64,000 bases of DNA from Pseudomonas psychrophila (GTDB lineage: Bacteria > Pseudomonadota > Gammaproteobacteria > Pseudomonadales > Pseudomonadaceae). Made by a program: the position numbers and the translations under genes. The notes beneath the pieces were generated by a model. It worked only from the letters and a program-made list of their open reading frames with translations. It was not told the origin of the DNA and did no database searches. Positions 12,385 to 22,129 of this stretch are shown here, piece after piece. The stretch spans positions 248,001 through 312,000 of the forward strand of contig NZ_JYKZ01000001.1 in NCBI RefSeq assembly GCF_001043005.1. Reading direction: 5' to 3'. The stretch's first letter is position 1. Each line of letters starts with the position of its first letter.

Positions 12385-12870
12385 TTAGCGCAGCAACGCT
12401 TCAATATCCGCCTTGAGTGCCTCTGGCTTGGTAGTCGGGGCATAACGCTTGATGCTTTTACCATCGCCACTGATCAGAAACTTGGTGAAGTTCCACTTGA
12501 TGCCCTGCGAGCCCAACAACCCCGGCGCGCGCTTCTTGAGCTGGGCAAACAGCGGGTGAGCCTGACTGCCATTGACGTCCACTTTTTTGAACAGCGCAAA
12601 CGTCACGCCAAAATTCAACTCGCAGAATTCAGAGATGGCCGCTTCGTCACCCGGTTCCTGCTGCCCGAACTGATTGCACGGGAACCCCAGAATCACCAAC
12701 CCCTGGTCCTTGTATTGCTGCCACAAGGCTTCGAGCCCCTTGTACTGGGGGGTAAATCCACATTTGCTCGCGGTATTGACCACCAGCAACGCCCTTGCCC
12801 CGAAGTCCGCCAGGGTTTTGGATTCGCCGCCCAGCGTGATGCATGCAATATCGAGCAGATTGTCGTTCAT
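12385..12870 (-). CDS. glutathione peroxidase family protein
   Basis: A 161-residue thiol peroxidase of the GPx fold. The peroxidatic cysteine is Cys37 in NTASKCGFTPQY; the FPCNQFGQQEPG block and the tryptophan in IKWNFTKFL complete the active site. Bacterial members use cysteine, and commonly thioredoxin, to reduce hydroperoxides. It lies 16 bases after msrB on the same strand, forming an msrB-gpx oxidative-repair operon. Confidence 0.92.
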   Translation of the reverse strand: MNDNLLDIACITLGGESKTLADFGARALLVVNTASKCGFTPQYKGLEALWQQYKDQGLVILGFPCNQFGQQEPGDEAAISEFCELNFGVTFALFKKVDVNGSQAHPLFAQLKKRAPGLLGSQGIKWNFTKFLISGDGKSIKRYAPTTKPEALKADIEALLR

Positions 12871-12886
12871 GACGGCGCCTCAATAA

Positions 12887-13282
12887 TTAGTCGCGGGGAG
12901 CAAGGTCCAGGCACACCGAGTTGATGCAATAGCGCAGACCGGTGGGTGGCGGACCGTCGGGGAACACATGGCCCAAATGCGCATCACACTTGGCACAAAC
13001 CACTTCGGTACGCACCATGCCGTGGCTGACGTCACGGATCTCGACCATCGCGCTCTCGCCAATCGGCTCGTAGAAGCTGGGCCAGCCGCAACCTGAGTCA
13101 AACTTTGCGCGGGAATCAAACAACGGTTCCTTGCAGCAAATACAGTGGTAAACACCGTCCGTTTTAGTGGCGTTGTATTTGCCCGAAAACGGACGTTCAG
13201 TACCCTTCAGGCGGCACACGTTGTATTGCTCGGGATCGAGCATGGCCTTCCATTCGTCCAGGGTTTTGGTCAACTTTTCCAT
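12887..13282 (-). CDS. msrB: peptide-methionine (R)-S-oxide reductase
   Basis: A 131-residue MsrB that repairs methionine-R-sulfoxide in proteins. Zinc ligands are Cys47/Cys50 (CICC) and Cys96/Cys99 (CAKC). Catalytic Cys119 is in RYCINS, and the GCGWPSF and [10 protein letters not shown] blocks are intact. I start at ATG 13282 because AGAGG lies just upstream and the upstream-extended residues are not MsrB-like. It is the first gene of the operon with gpx. Confidence 0.95.
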   Translation of the reverse strand: MEKLTKTLDEWKAMLDPEQYNVCRLKGTERPFSGKYNATKTDGVYHCICCKEPLFDSRAKFDSGCGWPSFYEPIGESAMVEIRDVSHGMVRTEVVCAKCDAHLGHVFPDGPPPTGLRYCINSVCLDLAPRD

Positions 13283-13383
13283 GGTTCTGCCTCTGCGACT
13301 GAAAAACCCCGATCGGTGGCTTTTCCAGGGGTCGGGTGGCACGTATGATTGCGCCTCGTTAAACGCCAGTCTGGCATCGCCCT

Positions 13384-13463
13384 AGTGTCCTGTCTCGCAA
13401 ATACTGATCCATTTTGACGGCGTCTGTTATCAACAATGGACCGTATTTGTAAGACAGGACACT
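13384..13463. repeat. 80-bp MITE-like element with about 30-bp terminal inverted repeats
   Basis: Both ends read AGTGTCCTGTCT inward, then two mismatched bases, CAAATAC, a short gap and TCCATT. The centre is about 20 bp. It occupies the intergenic space between msrB and alaA. No transposase and no clear target-site duplication are visible. It could be a non-autonomous mobile element, or a large cruciform or terminator. Confidence 0.55.
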
Positions 13464-13583
13464 CGCCGCATTCAAACGGACTCTTGAAGCAAACCGGTGT
13501 TAGCCACTGTGTGAAAACACAGAATTTCCCAGAGCCGTGGTCATCACATTGCCTGGATCGTTCATTTTCGGGATCACATCGCC

Positions 13584-14795
13584 ATGCAGGTCAGCAAATC
13601 AAACAAGCTCGCCAACGTCTGTTATGACATTCGCGGCCCAGTGCTCAAGCACGCCAAACGCCTGGAGGAGGAAGGTCATCGCATCCTCAAGCTGAATATC
13701 GGCAACCCGGCCCCCTTTGGTTTTGAAGCGCCGGACGAAATCCTTCAGGACGTGATCCGCAACCTGCCGACCGCCCAGGGCTACAGCGACTCCAAAGGTC
13801 TGTTCAGCGCGCGTAAGGCCGTGATGCAGTACTACCAGCAAAAGCAGGTGGAAGGTGTCGGCATTGAAGACATCTACCTGGGCAACGGCGTCTCCGAGTT
13901 GATCGTGATGTCGCTGCAAGCGCTGCTCAACAACGGTGACGAAGTCCTGGTACCAGCACCTGACTACCCGCTGTGGACCGCTGCCGTGACTCTGGCCGGT
14001 GGCCACCCGGTGCACTACCTGTGCGACGAGCAAGCCAACTGGTGGCCTGATCTGGAAGATATAAAAGCCAAGATCACCCCCAACACCAAAGCCATGGTCA
14101 TTATCAACCCGAACAACCCGACGGGTGCGGTGTACTCCAAGGAAGTGCTGCTCGGCATGCTGGAGATTGCACGCCAGCACAACCTGGTGGTTTTTTCGGA
14201 TGAGATCTACGACAAGATCCTTTATGACGACGCCGTGCACATCTGCACCGCTTCGCTGGCCCCGGACGTGTTGTGCCTGACCTTCAACGGCCTGTCCAAG
14301 TCATACCGGGTCGCGGGTTTCCGCTCGGGCTGGATCGCTATCTCAGGCCCCAAGCAAAACGCCCAAAGTTACATCGAAGGCATCGACATGCTGGCCAACA
14401 TGCGTCTGTGCGCCAACGTACCGAGCCAGCACGCCATCCAGACCGCACTGGGTGGTTACCAGAGCATCAATGACCTGGTGCTGCCGAATGGCCGGCTGCT
14501 GGAGCAGCGTAACCGCACCTGGGAATTGCTCAACGATATCCCCGGCGTAAGCTGCGTGAAGCCAATGGGCGCGCTTTACGCATTCCCGCGTATCGACCCA
14601 AAAGTGTGCCCGATCCTCAACGACGAAAAGTTCGTCCTGGACCTGCTGCTCTCGGAAAAACTGCTGGTGGTTCAAGGTACGGCGTTCAACTGGCCATGGC
14701 CTGACCACTTCCGCGTCGTAACCCTGCCCCGTGTTGATGAACTGGATATGGCCATCGGCCGGATCGGTAACTTCCTGAAGACATACCGTCAGTAA
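13584..14795 (+). CDS. alaA: alanine-forming PLP aminotransferase (AlaA-like)
   Basis: A 403-residue fold-type I class I/II aminotransferase. The PLP lysine is Lys239 in NGLSKSYRVAGFRSGW; NPNNPTGAVY and the LNIGNP start region match AlaA (YfbQ) orthologs, which transfer amino groups between glutamate and pyruvate. Its start at ATG 13584 has little ribosome-site support, but the MQVSKSNKL N-terminus matches the family. A 3' hairpin follows the stop. Confidence 0.88.
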   Translation: MQVSKSNKLANVCYDIRGPVLKHAKRLEEEGHRILKLNIGNPAPFGFEAPDEILQDVIRNLPTAQGYSDSKGLFSARKAVMQYYQQKQVEGVGIEDIYLGNGVSELIVMSLQALLNNGDEVLVPAPDYPLWTAAVTLAGGHPVHYLCDEQANWWPDLEDIKAKITPNTKAMVIINPNNPTGAVYSKEVLLGMLEIARQHNLVVFSDEIYDKILYDDAVHICTASLAPDVLCLTFNGLSKSYRVAGFRSGWIAISGPKQNAQSYIEGIDMLANMRLCANVPSQHAIQTALGGYQSINDLVLPNGRLLEQRNRTWELLNDIPGVSCVKPMGALYAFPRIDPKVCPILNDEKFVLDLLLSEKLLVVQGTAFNWPWPDHFRVVTLPRVDELDMAIGRIGNFLKTYRQ

Positions 14796-14803
14796 TTTCT
14801 GAG

Positions 14804-14838
14804 CATGCTGTGCGACCAATGAAAAGTCGCACAGCATG
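14804..14838 (+). terminator. 13-bp perfect stem after alaA
   Basis: CATGCTGTGCGAC pairs perfectly with GTCGCACAGCATG across a 9-base loop, 9 bases after the alaA stop. It lacks a clean T-run, so it is a terminator or an mRNA 3'-protecting hairpin. Confidence 0.55.
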
Positions 14839-15108
14839 TGTCTGATGAAACATTCTTCACGCACCGCCGTTCCCGACCTGCAGCTTCCGTCAAAAAACCA
14901 AAAAAATCGGAAAAGCCCTTTATTTACTGGCTTTCGGTGGAACTTTTGCCTAAAAAAAATGCTCATTCACATTAGGAAATGTCAGGTACATCACTAGAAT
15001 CTGCCTGTAGGACACAGTTTGAAATAGTCACCCGGTTGAATAGCCCGAGGCGGCACCTTATATACCCGCATACGGCAACACCCTTAAGACGAGGAGATTC
15101 TTACAACC
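14839..15108 (+). promoter_or_regulatory. htpX upstream region with sigma70-like promoter
   Basis: Between the alaA hairpin and htpX no gene is seen. TTGAAT (15036-15041) and TATATA (15059-15064) are separated by 17 bp, a good sigma70-type promoter about 45 bases before the htpX ATG. The ribosome site is GAGGAG at about 15091. No convincing sigma32 element (CTTGAA...CCCCAT) was found, although htpX is heat-inducible in many bacteria. Confidence 0.5.
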
Positions 15109-15996
15109 ATGATGCGCATTCTGCTGTTTTTGGCCACTAACCTGGCGGTCGTGCTGATTGCCAGCATCACCCTGAGCCTGTTCGGCTTTGACGGGTTCAT
15201 GGCGGCCAACGGGGTTGATCTGAACCTCAGTCAGCTGTTGGTGTTCTGTGCGGTCTTTGGTTTTGCAGGGTCTTTGTTCTCGCTATTCATCTCCAAATGG
15301 ATGGCGAAGATGAGCACCAGCACCCAGGTGATCACTCAACCTCGTACTCGTCACGAACAATGGTTGATGCAAACTGTTGAGCAACTGTCCCGCGAAGCCG
15401 GGATCAAAATGCCCGAGGTGGGGATTTTCCCGGCATATGAAGCCAACGCCTTTGCCACGGGCTGGAATAAAAACGATGCGCTGGTCGCTGTCAGCCAAGG
15501 TTTGCTGGAGCGTTTTTCACCCGATGAAGTAAAAGCGGTACTGGCTCACGAAATCGGCCACGTTGCCAACGGTGACATGGTGACCCTGGCACTGGTGCAG
15601 GGCGTGGTGAACACCTTCGTCATGTTCTTTGCCCGGATCATCGGCAACTTTGTCGACAAGGTGATTTTCAAGAACGACGAAGGCCGTGGCATTGCCTACT
15701 ACGTCGCGACCATCTTCGCTGAACTGGTCCTGGGTTTCCTGGCCAGCGCCATCGTGATGTGGTTCTCGCGCAAACGCGAGTTCCGGGCTGACGAAGCCGG
15801 TGCTCAGCTTGCTGGTACAGCGGCCATGATCAGCGCCCTGCAGCGCCTGCGCTCCGAACAGGGCCTGCCGGTTCACATGCCGGACACCATGGCGGCTTTT
15901 GGGATCAACGGCGGCCTCAAACAAGGCCTGGCGCGGATGTTCATGAGCCACCCGCCACTGGAAGAACGTATCGATGCACTGCGTCGCCGCGGCTAA
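15109..15996 (+). CDS. htpX: membrane zinc metalloprotease HtpX
   Basis: A 295-residue M48 protease of the inner membrane that degrades damaged membrane proteins alongside FtsH. Two N-terminal hydrophobic segments (about 4-25 and 40-62) precede the zinc site His147-Glu148-x-x-His151 (HEIGH). Two further hydrophobic stretches (about 155-178 and 195-215) and the third-ligand block EFRADEAGA follow. Length is standard. A strong bidirectional terminator follows. Confidence 0.96.
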   Translation: MMRILLFLATNLAVVLIASITLSLFGFDGFMAANGVDLNLSQLLVFCAVFGFAGSLFSLFISKWMAKMSTSTQVITQPRTRHEQWLMQTVEQLSREAGIKMPEVGIFPAYEANAFATGWNKNDALVAVSQGLLERFSPDEVKAVLAHEIGHVANGDMVTLALVQGVVNTFVMFFARIIGNFVDKVIFKNDEGRGIAYYVATIFAELVLGFLASAIVMWFSRKREFRADEAGAQLAGTAAMISALQRLRSEQGLPVHMPDTMAAFGINGGLKQGLARMFMSHPPLEERIDALRRRG

Positions 15997-16013
15997 CCCT
16001 ACGGCAACCAAAG

Positions 16014-16041
16014 AAAAGGGCGACTGAGGTCGCCCTTTTTT
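16014..16041. terminator. bidirectional intrinsic terminator, htpX/tpm
   Basis: AAAAGGGCGAC pairs with GTCGCCCTTTT across a TGAG loop. It has a T-run on the plus strand and an equivalent one on the minus strand, and serves the convergent htpX and tpm genes. Confidence 0.92.
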
Positions 16042-16054
16042 ATGGGCACCGTAT

Positions 16055-16720
16055 TCAGGCCTTGCCGGTTTTTTCCAGGCGATAGACGCGCTCCACCAGA
16101 CGCGTCACACCGCCCTTGAGGAACTTCCATTCCTGGTCGAGTACATCCGGCTGCTCGACGACTTCCAGCGTCCAGGCAGGCGACAGCAGGCGCTGTACTT
16201 CGGCGTCCGGCACTGAGAACGGCGGCCCCTTCATTTGCGACTGGTCGTAGTCGAGCGTGATCAAAAGCCCCTTGCACCCCGGGACAAGAATTTCCGTCAG
16301 ATGTCGAGCGTAGGCCTCTCGCATGTCAGGAGGAAACGCGATCATAGCCGCACGGTCATACAGCCCCACACAGGTGGAGACATCGGCTGCCGTCAGTGCA
16401 AAGACATCACCGCACAAGATCGTCACCGGGCCCGCCTCGTACACCGTGAAGGCGCCCCGCTGGCTAATCTGTGGCTCGACCTTCTGCTCACTGAAAAACT
16501 GCTCCACAGCGGTCTGCGTCAGCTCCACGCCCAGCACTTCAAAGCCGCTGGCCGCCAGCCAGCTCAAATCCAGGCTCTTTCCACATAACGGCACCAGCAC
16601 ACGGCCACCCTGTTCAAGCTCAAGCAGGGGCCACAGGCGCTGAAGATAGGGATTGACCTGTTCCAGGTGAAAGCCGATCTGATTGCGGTCCCAACGGTCG
16701 TGCCAAAATTCGGGCTGCAT
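16055..16720 (-). CDS. tpm: thiopurine S-methyltransferase
   Basis: A 221-residue SAM-dependent methyltransferase of the TPMT family. The N-terminal [14 protein letters not shown] block, the [19 protein letters not shown]-binding region and the [14 protein letters not shown] block are diagnostic. In Pseudomonas the family methylates thiopurines and has been linked to selenium/tellurium oxyanion methylation. ATG 16720 has AAAGGTG just upstream. It is a single gene convergent with htpX. Confidence 0.93.
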   Translation of the reverse strand: MQPEFWHDRWDRNQIGFHLEQVNPYLQRLWPLLELEQGGRVLVPLCGKSLDLSWLAASGFEVLGVELTQTAVEQFFSEQKVEPQISQRGAFTVYEAGPVTILCGDVFALTAADVSTCVGLYDRAAMIAFPPDMREAYARHLTEILVPGCKGLLITLDYDQSQMKGPPFSVPDAEVQRLLSPAWTLEVVEQPDVLDQEWKFLKGGVTRLVERVYRLEKTGKA

Positions 16721-16821
16721 GATTCACCTTTAAATTCGATAGATAAGCACTAAAACTTATATTGGATTTAGATCAATGATCAGGATGAAGATGAGGCATC
16801 TTAACCTTGAGGATGTTTTTA

Positions 16822-17589
16822 ATGCTTCCCAGCCTGTTCATCTCCCACGGCTCGCCAATGCTAGCACTGGAACCGGGCGCCAGTGGCCCGGCGCTCACAC
16901 GTCTGGCCAACGAACTGCCCCGCCCGAAAGTCATCGTGCTGGTTTCCGCGCATTGGGAAAGCCCAGACCTCAGGGTCGCGAGCCATCCAGCACCAGAAAC
17001 CTGGCACGACTTCGGTGGTTTTGCGCCTGCATTGTTTGCCGTGCAATACCCTGCCCCCGGGGATCCGGCGCTGGCCGCCCGCATTGTTCAACTGCTTGCA
17101 GACAAAGGCTTACCGGCCCGGCTGGACGCCAACCGCCCTTTTGACCACGGTGCCTGGGTGCCACTGTCATTGATGTACCCGGCAGCCGATATTCCTGTGG
17201 TGCAGGTTTCACTGCCTAGCCAATTGGGCCCGAAAGCCCAGACCGAGATAGGACGCGCCCTGGGCACCTTGAGAAATGAAGGAATCCTGATCATCGGCTC
17301 GGGCAGCATCACCAACAATCTGCACGAACTGGACTGGCACGCGGGCCCTGAAAGCATCGAGCCCTGGGCCAGGGAGTTCCGCGACTGGATGATCCAAACC
17401 CTGGCCAGTGACGACGAATCGGCGCTGCACGACTACCGAACACTGGCGCCCTACGCAGCCAAAAACCATCCCAGCGATGAACATCTGCTGCCACTGTACT
17501 TCGCCCGAGGCGCAGGTGGCCCGTTCAGCATTGCCCATCAGGGCTGGACACTGGGTGCTCTGGGGATGGATATCTATAGATTTGGTTGA
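16822..17589 (+). CDS. 4,5-DOPA dioxygenase-like extradiol ring-cleavage protein
   Basis: A 255-residue member of the LigB/YgiD (DODA) family. Metal-ligand histidines appear in FISHGSPM, VSAHWES, FDHGAWVPL and KNHPSDEHLLPL. Family members open catechol rings of DOPA-like compounds; the natural substrate here is unknown. I start at ATG 16822 because GAGG lies 9 bases upstream. TTG 16807 and ATG 16813 would add a few residues. Confidence 0.85.
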   Translation: MLPSLFISHGSPMLALEPGASGPALTRLANELPRPKVIVLVSAHWESPDLRVASHPAPETWHDFGGFAPALFAVQYPAPGDPALAARIVQLLADKGLPARLDANRPFDHGAWVPLSLMYPAADIPVVQVSLPSQLGPKAQTEIGRALGTLRNEGILIIGSGSITNNLHELDWHAGPESIEPWAREFRDWMIQTLASDDESALHDYRTLAPYAAKNHPSDEHLLPLYFARGAGGPFSIAHQGWTLGALGMDIYRFG

Positions 17590-17630
17590 ATCCGGGCCCA
17601 TTCCTCGGCAGCGACTACAAATCACGGACA

Positions 17631-17663
17631 AAAAAAATCCCCGAACCAGTCGGGGATTTTTTT
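17631..17663. terminator. bidirectional intrinsic terminator
   Basis: The A-run plus TCCCCG pairs with CGGGGA plus a T-run across a 7-base loop, between the convergent dioxygenase and deaD genes. It has the canonical form on both strands. Confidence 0.93.
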
Positions 17664-17688
17664 AGCGATCAATCACAGCAAGCGGTGA

Positions 17689-19362
17689 TTAATCTTCGCG
17701 ATAGCGACGCAGCTTAAGCTGCTTGCCAGCAACGCGGGTGTCTTTCAGTTTGGCCAGCAAACTTTCCAGACCCACTTCCGGCAGCTCTACCAGGCTGAAG
17801 CTGTCACGCACCTGGATGCGACCGATTGCTTCACGTGCCAGGCCACCCTCATTGAGGATAGCGCCCAGCAGGTTCTTGGCGGCGATACCATCACGCGCAC
17901 CCAGAGCGGTACGGCAACGAGCACGGCCTTCGGCCAATGGAACCGGAGCACGACGCTCACGATCACCACGATCAGGACGGTCACCCGAACGCTCGGATGA
18001 ACGCTCACGCGGTGCACTGTTAGGAACCAGTGGACGGTCACGTTCGATGGCAGCCAAAGTCAGAGCCTGACCATTGGTTGCTTTGCGCAGCAGAGCAGCG
18101 GCCAGAGCACGTGGGCTGCAACCGATATCGGCAATCAGGCGATCCAGCAGATCACCGTGAGTCGATTCAGCGTCAGCAACCAGAGGCGTCAGGCTGTTGG
18201 TCAACTTCTTGATGCGGGCATCGAGAACAGCTTGAGCATCCGGCAGGCGGACTTCAGCAACCTTTTGACCGGTTACACGCTCGATCACTTGCAGCATGCG
18301 GCGCTCACGAGGAGTTACCAGCAGCAGTGCGCGACCTTCGCGACCTGCACGGCCAGTACGGCCGATACGGTGAACGTAGGACTCTGGATCGTAAGGCATG
18401 TCAACGTTGAACACGTGAGTGATACGTGGAACATCAAGACCACGAGCAGCAACGTCGGTCGCAACAACGATGTCCAGACGGCCATCCTTGAGGGAGTCGA
18501 TTACGCGCTCACGCTGGTTCTGAGCAATGTCACCGTTCAGCGCAGCAGCTTTGTAGCCTTTGGCTTCAAGGGCGCTGGCCAGATCCAGGGTCGCTTGCTT
18601 GGTGCGTACGAACATGATCAGGGCGTCGAAATCTTCAACTTCCAGCAGGCTCAATACAGCCGAGGTCTTCTGGTCAGCGTGAACCAACAGGTGAGCCTGT
18701 TCGATCGCGGTAACGGTCTGAGTCTTGGTCTGAATCTTCACGTGTTGCGGATCGCGCAAATGGCGCTCAGCAATGGCACGGATAGACTGCGGCAAGGTTG
18801 CCGAGAACAACACGGTCTGGCGGGTTGGAGGAAGAGCCTTGAAGATAACTTCAAGATCGTCCATGAAACCCAGTTTCAACATTTCGTCAGCTTCGTCCAG
18901 AACCAGGTGGTTCACGGTCGACAGAACTTTTTCGTCACGACGCAAGTGGTCGCACAGACGGCCCGGAGTGGCGACAACGATCTGTGCGCCATTACGGATT
19001 GCTTTCAGTTGTGGACCCATAGGGGCGCCGCCGTAAACGGCCACAACGGTAACACCAGGCATTTGCTTGGCGTAGGTTTCGAAAGCGGTTGCTACTTGCA
19101 GCGCCAACTCACGGGTTGGCGCCAGGATCAGGGCTTGCGGCTCGCGCTTAGCAGGATCGATGCGGTGCAGGATCGGCAGTGCGAACGCGGCGGTTTTACC
19201 CGTACCGGTTTGCGCCTGACCAATCATGTCGTGACCGGCCATAATGATCGGGATCGATTGATGCTGAATAGCCGAAGGTTCTTCGTAGCCAGTCGCGATG
19301 ACAGCTGCAAGAATGTTCGGATTAAGATTAAAAGCGGCGAAGCCGCCGGTTTCCTGGGTCAT
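17689..19362 (-). CDS. deaD: DEAD-box ATP-dependent RNA helicase (DeaD/CsdA-like)
   Basis: A 557-residue RNA helicase. Motif I is AQTGTGKT (50-57), motif II DEAD (156-159), motif III SAT (187-189) and motif VI HRIGRTGR (330-337). The tail has an Arg/Asp/Ser-rich linker (about 470-495) and the DbpA/CsdA-type RNA-binding domain (GRIQVRDSFSLVELP). DeaD unwinds structured RNA during ribosome assembly and cold adaptation. ATG 19362 is preceded by AGAGGC; the longer ORF start at 19413 adds residues not typical of the family. The upstream non-coding region is long. Confidence 0.94.
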   Translation of the reverse strand: MTQETGGFAAFNLNPNILAAVIATGYEEPSAIQHQSIPIIMAGHDMIGQAQTGTGKTAAFALPILHRIDPAKREPQALILAPTRELALQVATAFETYAKQMPGVTVVAVYGGAPMGPQLKAIRNGAQIVVATPGRLCDHLRRDEKVLSTVNHLVLDEADEMLKLGFMDDLEVIFKALPPTRQTVLFSATLPQSIRAIAERHLRDPQHVKIQTKTQTVTAIEQAHLLVHADQKTSAVLSLLEVEDFDALIMFVRTKQATLDLASALEAKGYKAAALNGDIAQNQRERVIDSLKDGRLDIVVATDVAARGLDVPRITHVFNVDMPYDPESYVHRIGRTGRAGREGRALLLVTPRERRMLQVIERVTGQKVAEVRLPDAQAVLDARIKKLTNSLTPLVADAESTHGDLLDRLIADIGCSPRALAAALLRKATNGQALTLAAIERDRPLVPNSAPRERSSERSGDRPDRGDRERRAPVPLAEGRARCRTALGARDGIAAKNLLGAILNEGGLAREAIGRIQVRDSFSLVELPEVGLESLLAKLKDTRVAGKQLKLRRYRED

Positions 19363-19732
19363 GGGTCTGCCTCTAAGTGCATCCGCAAAGACCCATGCTC
19401 CAAAGCTGCGCATGCCGTGTAAGACTCAAGAGTCGCCCTGGCTGCTTTGTCGGCGGGGATTTGCGAAAACGTTAAATGAATGGAGCGTTCAGGGTTGTCC
19501 GCGAAACGGACGAGCAGCCGAAGCGTGCTTCGGGAAATGCGACACCTAAACGTGGCCCGGCTAAAGGCCGGCGCGCACTATACCGGATTTATCAAAAAAA
19601 AGAAGCGTTTTTTTGGGATGCAATCGTCTGTACCCCTCTATAGACCGGGCTTTAACGATATTTTCGTCCTCAAAAAAACGTTTAACGCCTGACCACCTTG
19701 GGGCAAACGCTAAAACGTTTCATCCGTGAGCA
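19363..19732 (-). promoter_or_regulatory. 370-base region upstream of deaD
   Basis: No gene is seen between the spermidine synthase-like gene and deaD. Long structured leaders are common for cold-induced helicase mRNAs. The region contains an A8/T7 near-palindrome (about 19590-19616) and two AAACG/CGTTT pairings near 19675-19720 that could terminate the upstream gene. Promoter elements were not resolved by eye. Confidence 0.4.
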
Positions 19733-20488
19733 TCAGGTTGCAGGGCGAATGGCCTTGATCAGCGACTCAAGCGAGTAGCCCAAACGCGGTGCCAGAGCCT
19801 GCGCCCGGGCGGTCAAGGCGTCGATATCCAGATCCTGATCAAGATCGGCAGGGACCATCAGAATGACATTGCCCTCTTTGACGGGCAGCTCCCAGTAGTG
19901 CCGGTGATACAAGCCGCGCAACAAGGCAGCCCCCAGGGGCTTGCCATCATCGGTGGCCCACTGATTGATGATGAGCCAGCCATTGGGAGCGAGCTTCTTT
20001 TGGCAGTTCTCCAGGAATGTCCACGCCAGGTGACCGGCAGCAGGCCCCAGATCGTTATAAAGGTCGACGAAAATCAGATCCGCCGGCTCGGCACTGTCCA
20101 GCAGTTCGATCGCATCGCCAATGCGGATATACAACCGAGGGTCATCGTCCAATCCCAGGTACTCGATGGCCAGGCGCGGCACATCCGGGCGCAGTTCGAT
20201 GGCTTCAACATCTTCAAGAGGCAAGAACTTGAGGCAGGCCTGGGTCAGGGTGCCGGCGCCAAGGCCCAGGAACAGCGCGCTCTCGGGGGCCTCATGGCAC
20301 AGCGCACCAATCAGCATGGCGCGGGTGTAGTCATACTCCAGCCAGCTGGGATCCGCAGTGAACACGCAACTTTGCTCGATCGCATCGCCAAATTCGAGGA
20401 AGCGATAGTCAGCCACCTCCAGCACTCGAATCATGCCGAAATCATCATGGACTTCAGCGAGCAGACGCTCTACGCGCTCCTCAGACAT
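19733..20488 (-). CDS. spermidine synthase-like methyltransferase-fold protein
   Basis: A 251-residue protein of the spermine/spermidine synthase family. The nucleotide-binding loop is ALFLGLGAGTLTQ, with the acidic VEAIELRPDV and the catalytic-region block LIFVDLYNDLG. True spermidine synthases bear a conserved Asp-rich substrate site; this group is shorter and often only annotated 'spermidine synthase-like'. I start at ATG 20488 because AAGGAGAGG lies directly upstream; the ORF opens 45 codons earlier without such a signal. It is divergent from the DAHP synthase gene. Confidence 0.75.
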   Translation of the reverse strand: MSEERVERLLAEVHDDFGMIRVLEVADYRFLEFGDAIEQSCVFTADPSWLEYDYTRAMLIGALCHEAPESALFLGLGAGTLTQACLKFLPLEDVEAIELRPDVPRLAIEYLGLDDDPRLYIRIGDAIELLDSAEPADLIFVDLYNDLGPAAGHLAWTFLENCQKKLAPNGWLIINQWATDDGKPLGAALLRGLYHRHYWELPVKEGNVILMVPADLDQDLDIDALTARAQALAPRLGYSLESLIKAIRPAT

Positions 20489-20647
20489 TTCCTCTCCTTG
20501 CCGCGCCCCGGCATCACCCGCAACGCTGTAGAAAACAACCACTCGATGTCGAGCGCAAAGGCGCAATTGTCGGCCATTGCGGCGCAACAGGTCACGCACT
20601 AATTTGCTGCTAACATGAGTCATCTCCTACAAACACTAGAGTCTGCG

Positions 20648-21994
20648 ATGAGCCAAATCTGGACACCTGACAGCTGGCGCGCCCTGCCGGCTCAACAACA
20701 ACCTCACTACCCTGACGCCGCACATCTGTTACGCGTCGAGCAAAGCCTGGCGAGTTACCCGCCACTGGTATTTGCCGGCGAGGCCCGCGAACTGCGCCGA
20801 CAGTTTGCTGAAGTCACTCAAGGTAGGGCGTTTCTGCTTCAGGGTGGGGATTGCGCTGAGAGTTTTGCGGAGTTTTCGGCAGCCAAGATTCGCGACACCT
20901 TCAAGGTCCTGCTGCAAATGGCCATTGTCATGACCTTCGCGGCAGGCTGCCCGGTGGTCAAGGTCGGACGCATGGCCGGGCAATTCGCCAAGCCGCGCTC
21001 GGCCAACGACGAAACCATCAACGGCGTCACGCTACCGGCCTATCGCGGCGACATCGTCAACGGCATCGGCTTCGATGAAAAAAGCCGGGTACCCGATCCA
21101 GAGCGTTTGTTGCAGTCCTATCACCAGTCCACCGCCACCCTGAACCTGCTGCGCGCCTTTGCCCAGGGCGGTTTTGCCGACCTGCATCAGGTACACAAGT
21201 GGAATCTGGACTTTATCGCCAACTCGGCGCTGGCTGAAAAATACAGCCAACTGGCTGACCGGATCGACGAAACGCTTGCCTTTATGCGTGCCTGCGGTAT
21301 GGACAGCTCGCCACAACTGCGCGAAACCAGCTTCTTTACCGCCCACGAGGCCCTGCTGCTGAACTACGAAGAAGCCTTCGTGCGCCGCGATAGCCTGACC
21401 AACGATTACTACGATTGCTCCGCGCACATGCTGTGGATCGGCGACCGCACCCGTCAGCTGGACGGCGCCCATGTCGAGTTTCTGCGCGGGGTCAACAACC
21501 CGATCGGGGTCAAGGTCGGCCCAAGCATGAACAACGAAGACCTGATCCGCCTGATCGACATCCTCAACCCGGACAACGACCCTGGCCGTCTTAACCTGAT
21601 CGTGCGCATGGGTGCCGACAAGGTGGGCGATCACCTGCCGCAGCTGATCCGCGCCGTAGAAGGCGAAGGCAAGCAGGTGCTGTGGAGCTGCGACCCGATG
21701 CACGGCAACACCATCAAGGCCAGCAGCGGCTACAAAACCCGTGACTTTGCGCAGATTCTTGGCGAGGTGAAGCAGTTCTTCCAGGTTCACGAGGCTGAAG
21801 GCAGCTACGCTGGCGGGATTCACATCGAGATGACCGGCCAGAACGTCACCGAGTGTATCGGCGGCGCCAACCCGATTACCGAGGATGGCTTGTCGGACCG
21901 CTACCACACCCACTGCGACCCGCGCATGAACGCCGATCAGTCCCTGGAGCTGGCGTTTTTAATTGCCGAGACGCTAAAGCAAGTTAAACGCTGA
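20648..21994 (+). CDS. class II 3-deoxy-7-phosphoheptulonate (DAHP) synthase
   Basis: A 448-residue plant/actinobacterial-type (AroA-II) DAHP synthase, the first enzyme of the shikimate pathway (phosphoenolpyruvate plus erythrose-4-phosphate). Signature blocks include [52 protein letters not shown] and [18 protein letters not shown] 20648 ([10 protein letters not shown]) matches the usual N-terminus; ATG 20615 is possible. Pseudomonas often carries both type I and type II enzymes, so this one may be housekeeping or feed secondary metabolism. No phenazine genes are nearby. Confidence 0.94.
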   Translation: MSQIWTPDSWRALPAQQQPHYPDAAHLLRVEQSLASYPPLVFAGEARELRRQFAEVTQGRAFLLQGGDCAESFAEFSAAKIRDTFKVLLQMAIVMTFAAGCPVVKVGRMAGQFAKPRSANDETINGVTLPAYRGDIVNGIGFDEKSRVPDPERLLQSYHQSTATLNLLRAFAQGGFADLHQVHKWNLDFIANSALAEKYSQLADRIDETLAFMRACGMDSSPQLRETSFFTAHEALLLNYEEAFVRRDSLTNDYYDCSAHMLWIGDRTRQLDGAHVEFLRGVNNPIGVKVGPSMNNEDLIRLIDILNPDNDPGRLNLIVRMGADKVGDHLPQLIRAVEGEGKQVLWSCDPMHGNTIKASSGYKTRDFAQILGEVKQFFQVHEAEGSYAGGIHIEMTGQNVTECIGGANPITEDGLSDRYHTHCDPRMNADQSLELAFLIAETLKQVKR

Positions 21995-22019
21995 TCCACC
22001 ACCTTGCGGATGAAACTCT

Positions 22020-22107
22020 TGTGGGAGCGGGCTTGCTCGCGATGCAGACACCCCGGTGCCTCAAGACAAAGCGGGTTGATGCCATCGCGAGCAAGCCCGC
22101 TCCCACA
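22020..22107. repeat. REP pair (BIME-like)
   Basis: Two 24-base copies of the Pseudomonas REP (starting TGTGGGAGCGGGCTTGCTCG) lie in inverted orientation around a 40-base spacer, between convergent genes. The arms are perfect. Confidence 0.92.
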
Positions 22108-22129
22108 GGTCGGTTGAGGTGAGCCCGTC

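Noticed and set aside
14839..15108. sigma32 heat-shock promoter for htpX
   Set aside because: Only a sigma70-like pair could be aligned; no CCCCAT-type -10 was found at a suitable distance.
18157..19422. 421-codon plus-strand ORF opposite deaD
   Set aside because: A reading-frame shadow of deaD; no ribosome site or domain.
20648..21994. Phenazine-type PhzC
   Set aside because: Class II DAHP synthase resembles PhzC, but no other phenazine genes are near and the context is housekeeping.
22020..22107. CRISPR repeat
   Set aside because: Inverted, not direct, with only two copies; it is a REP pair.
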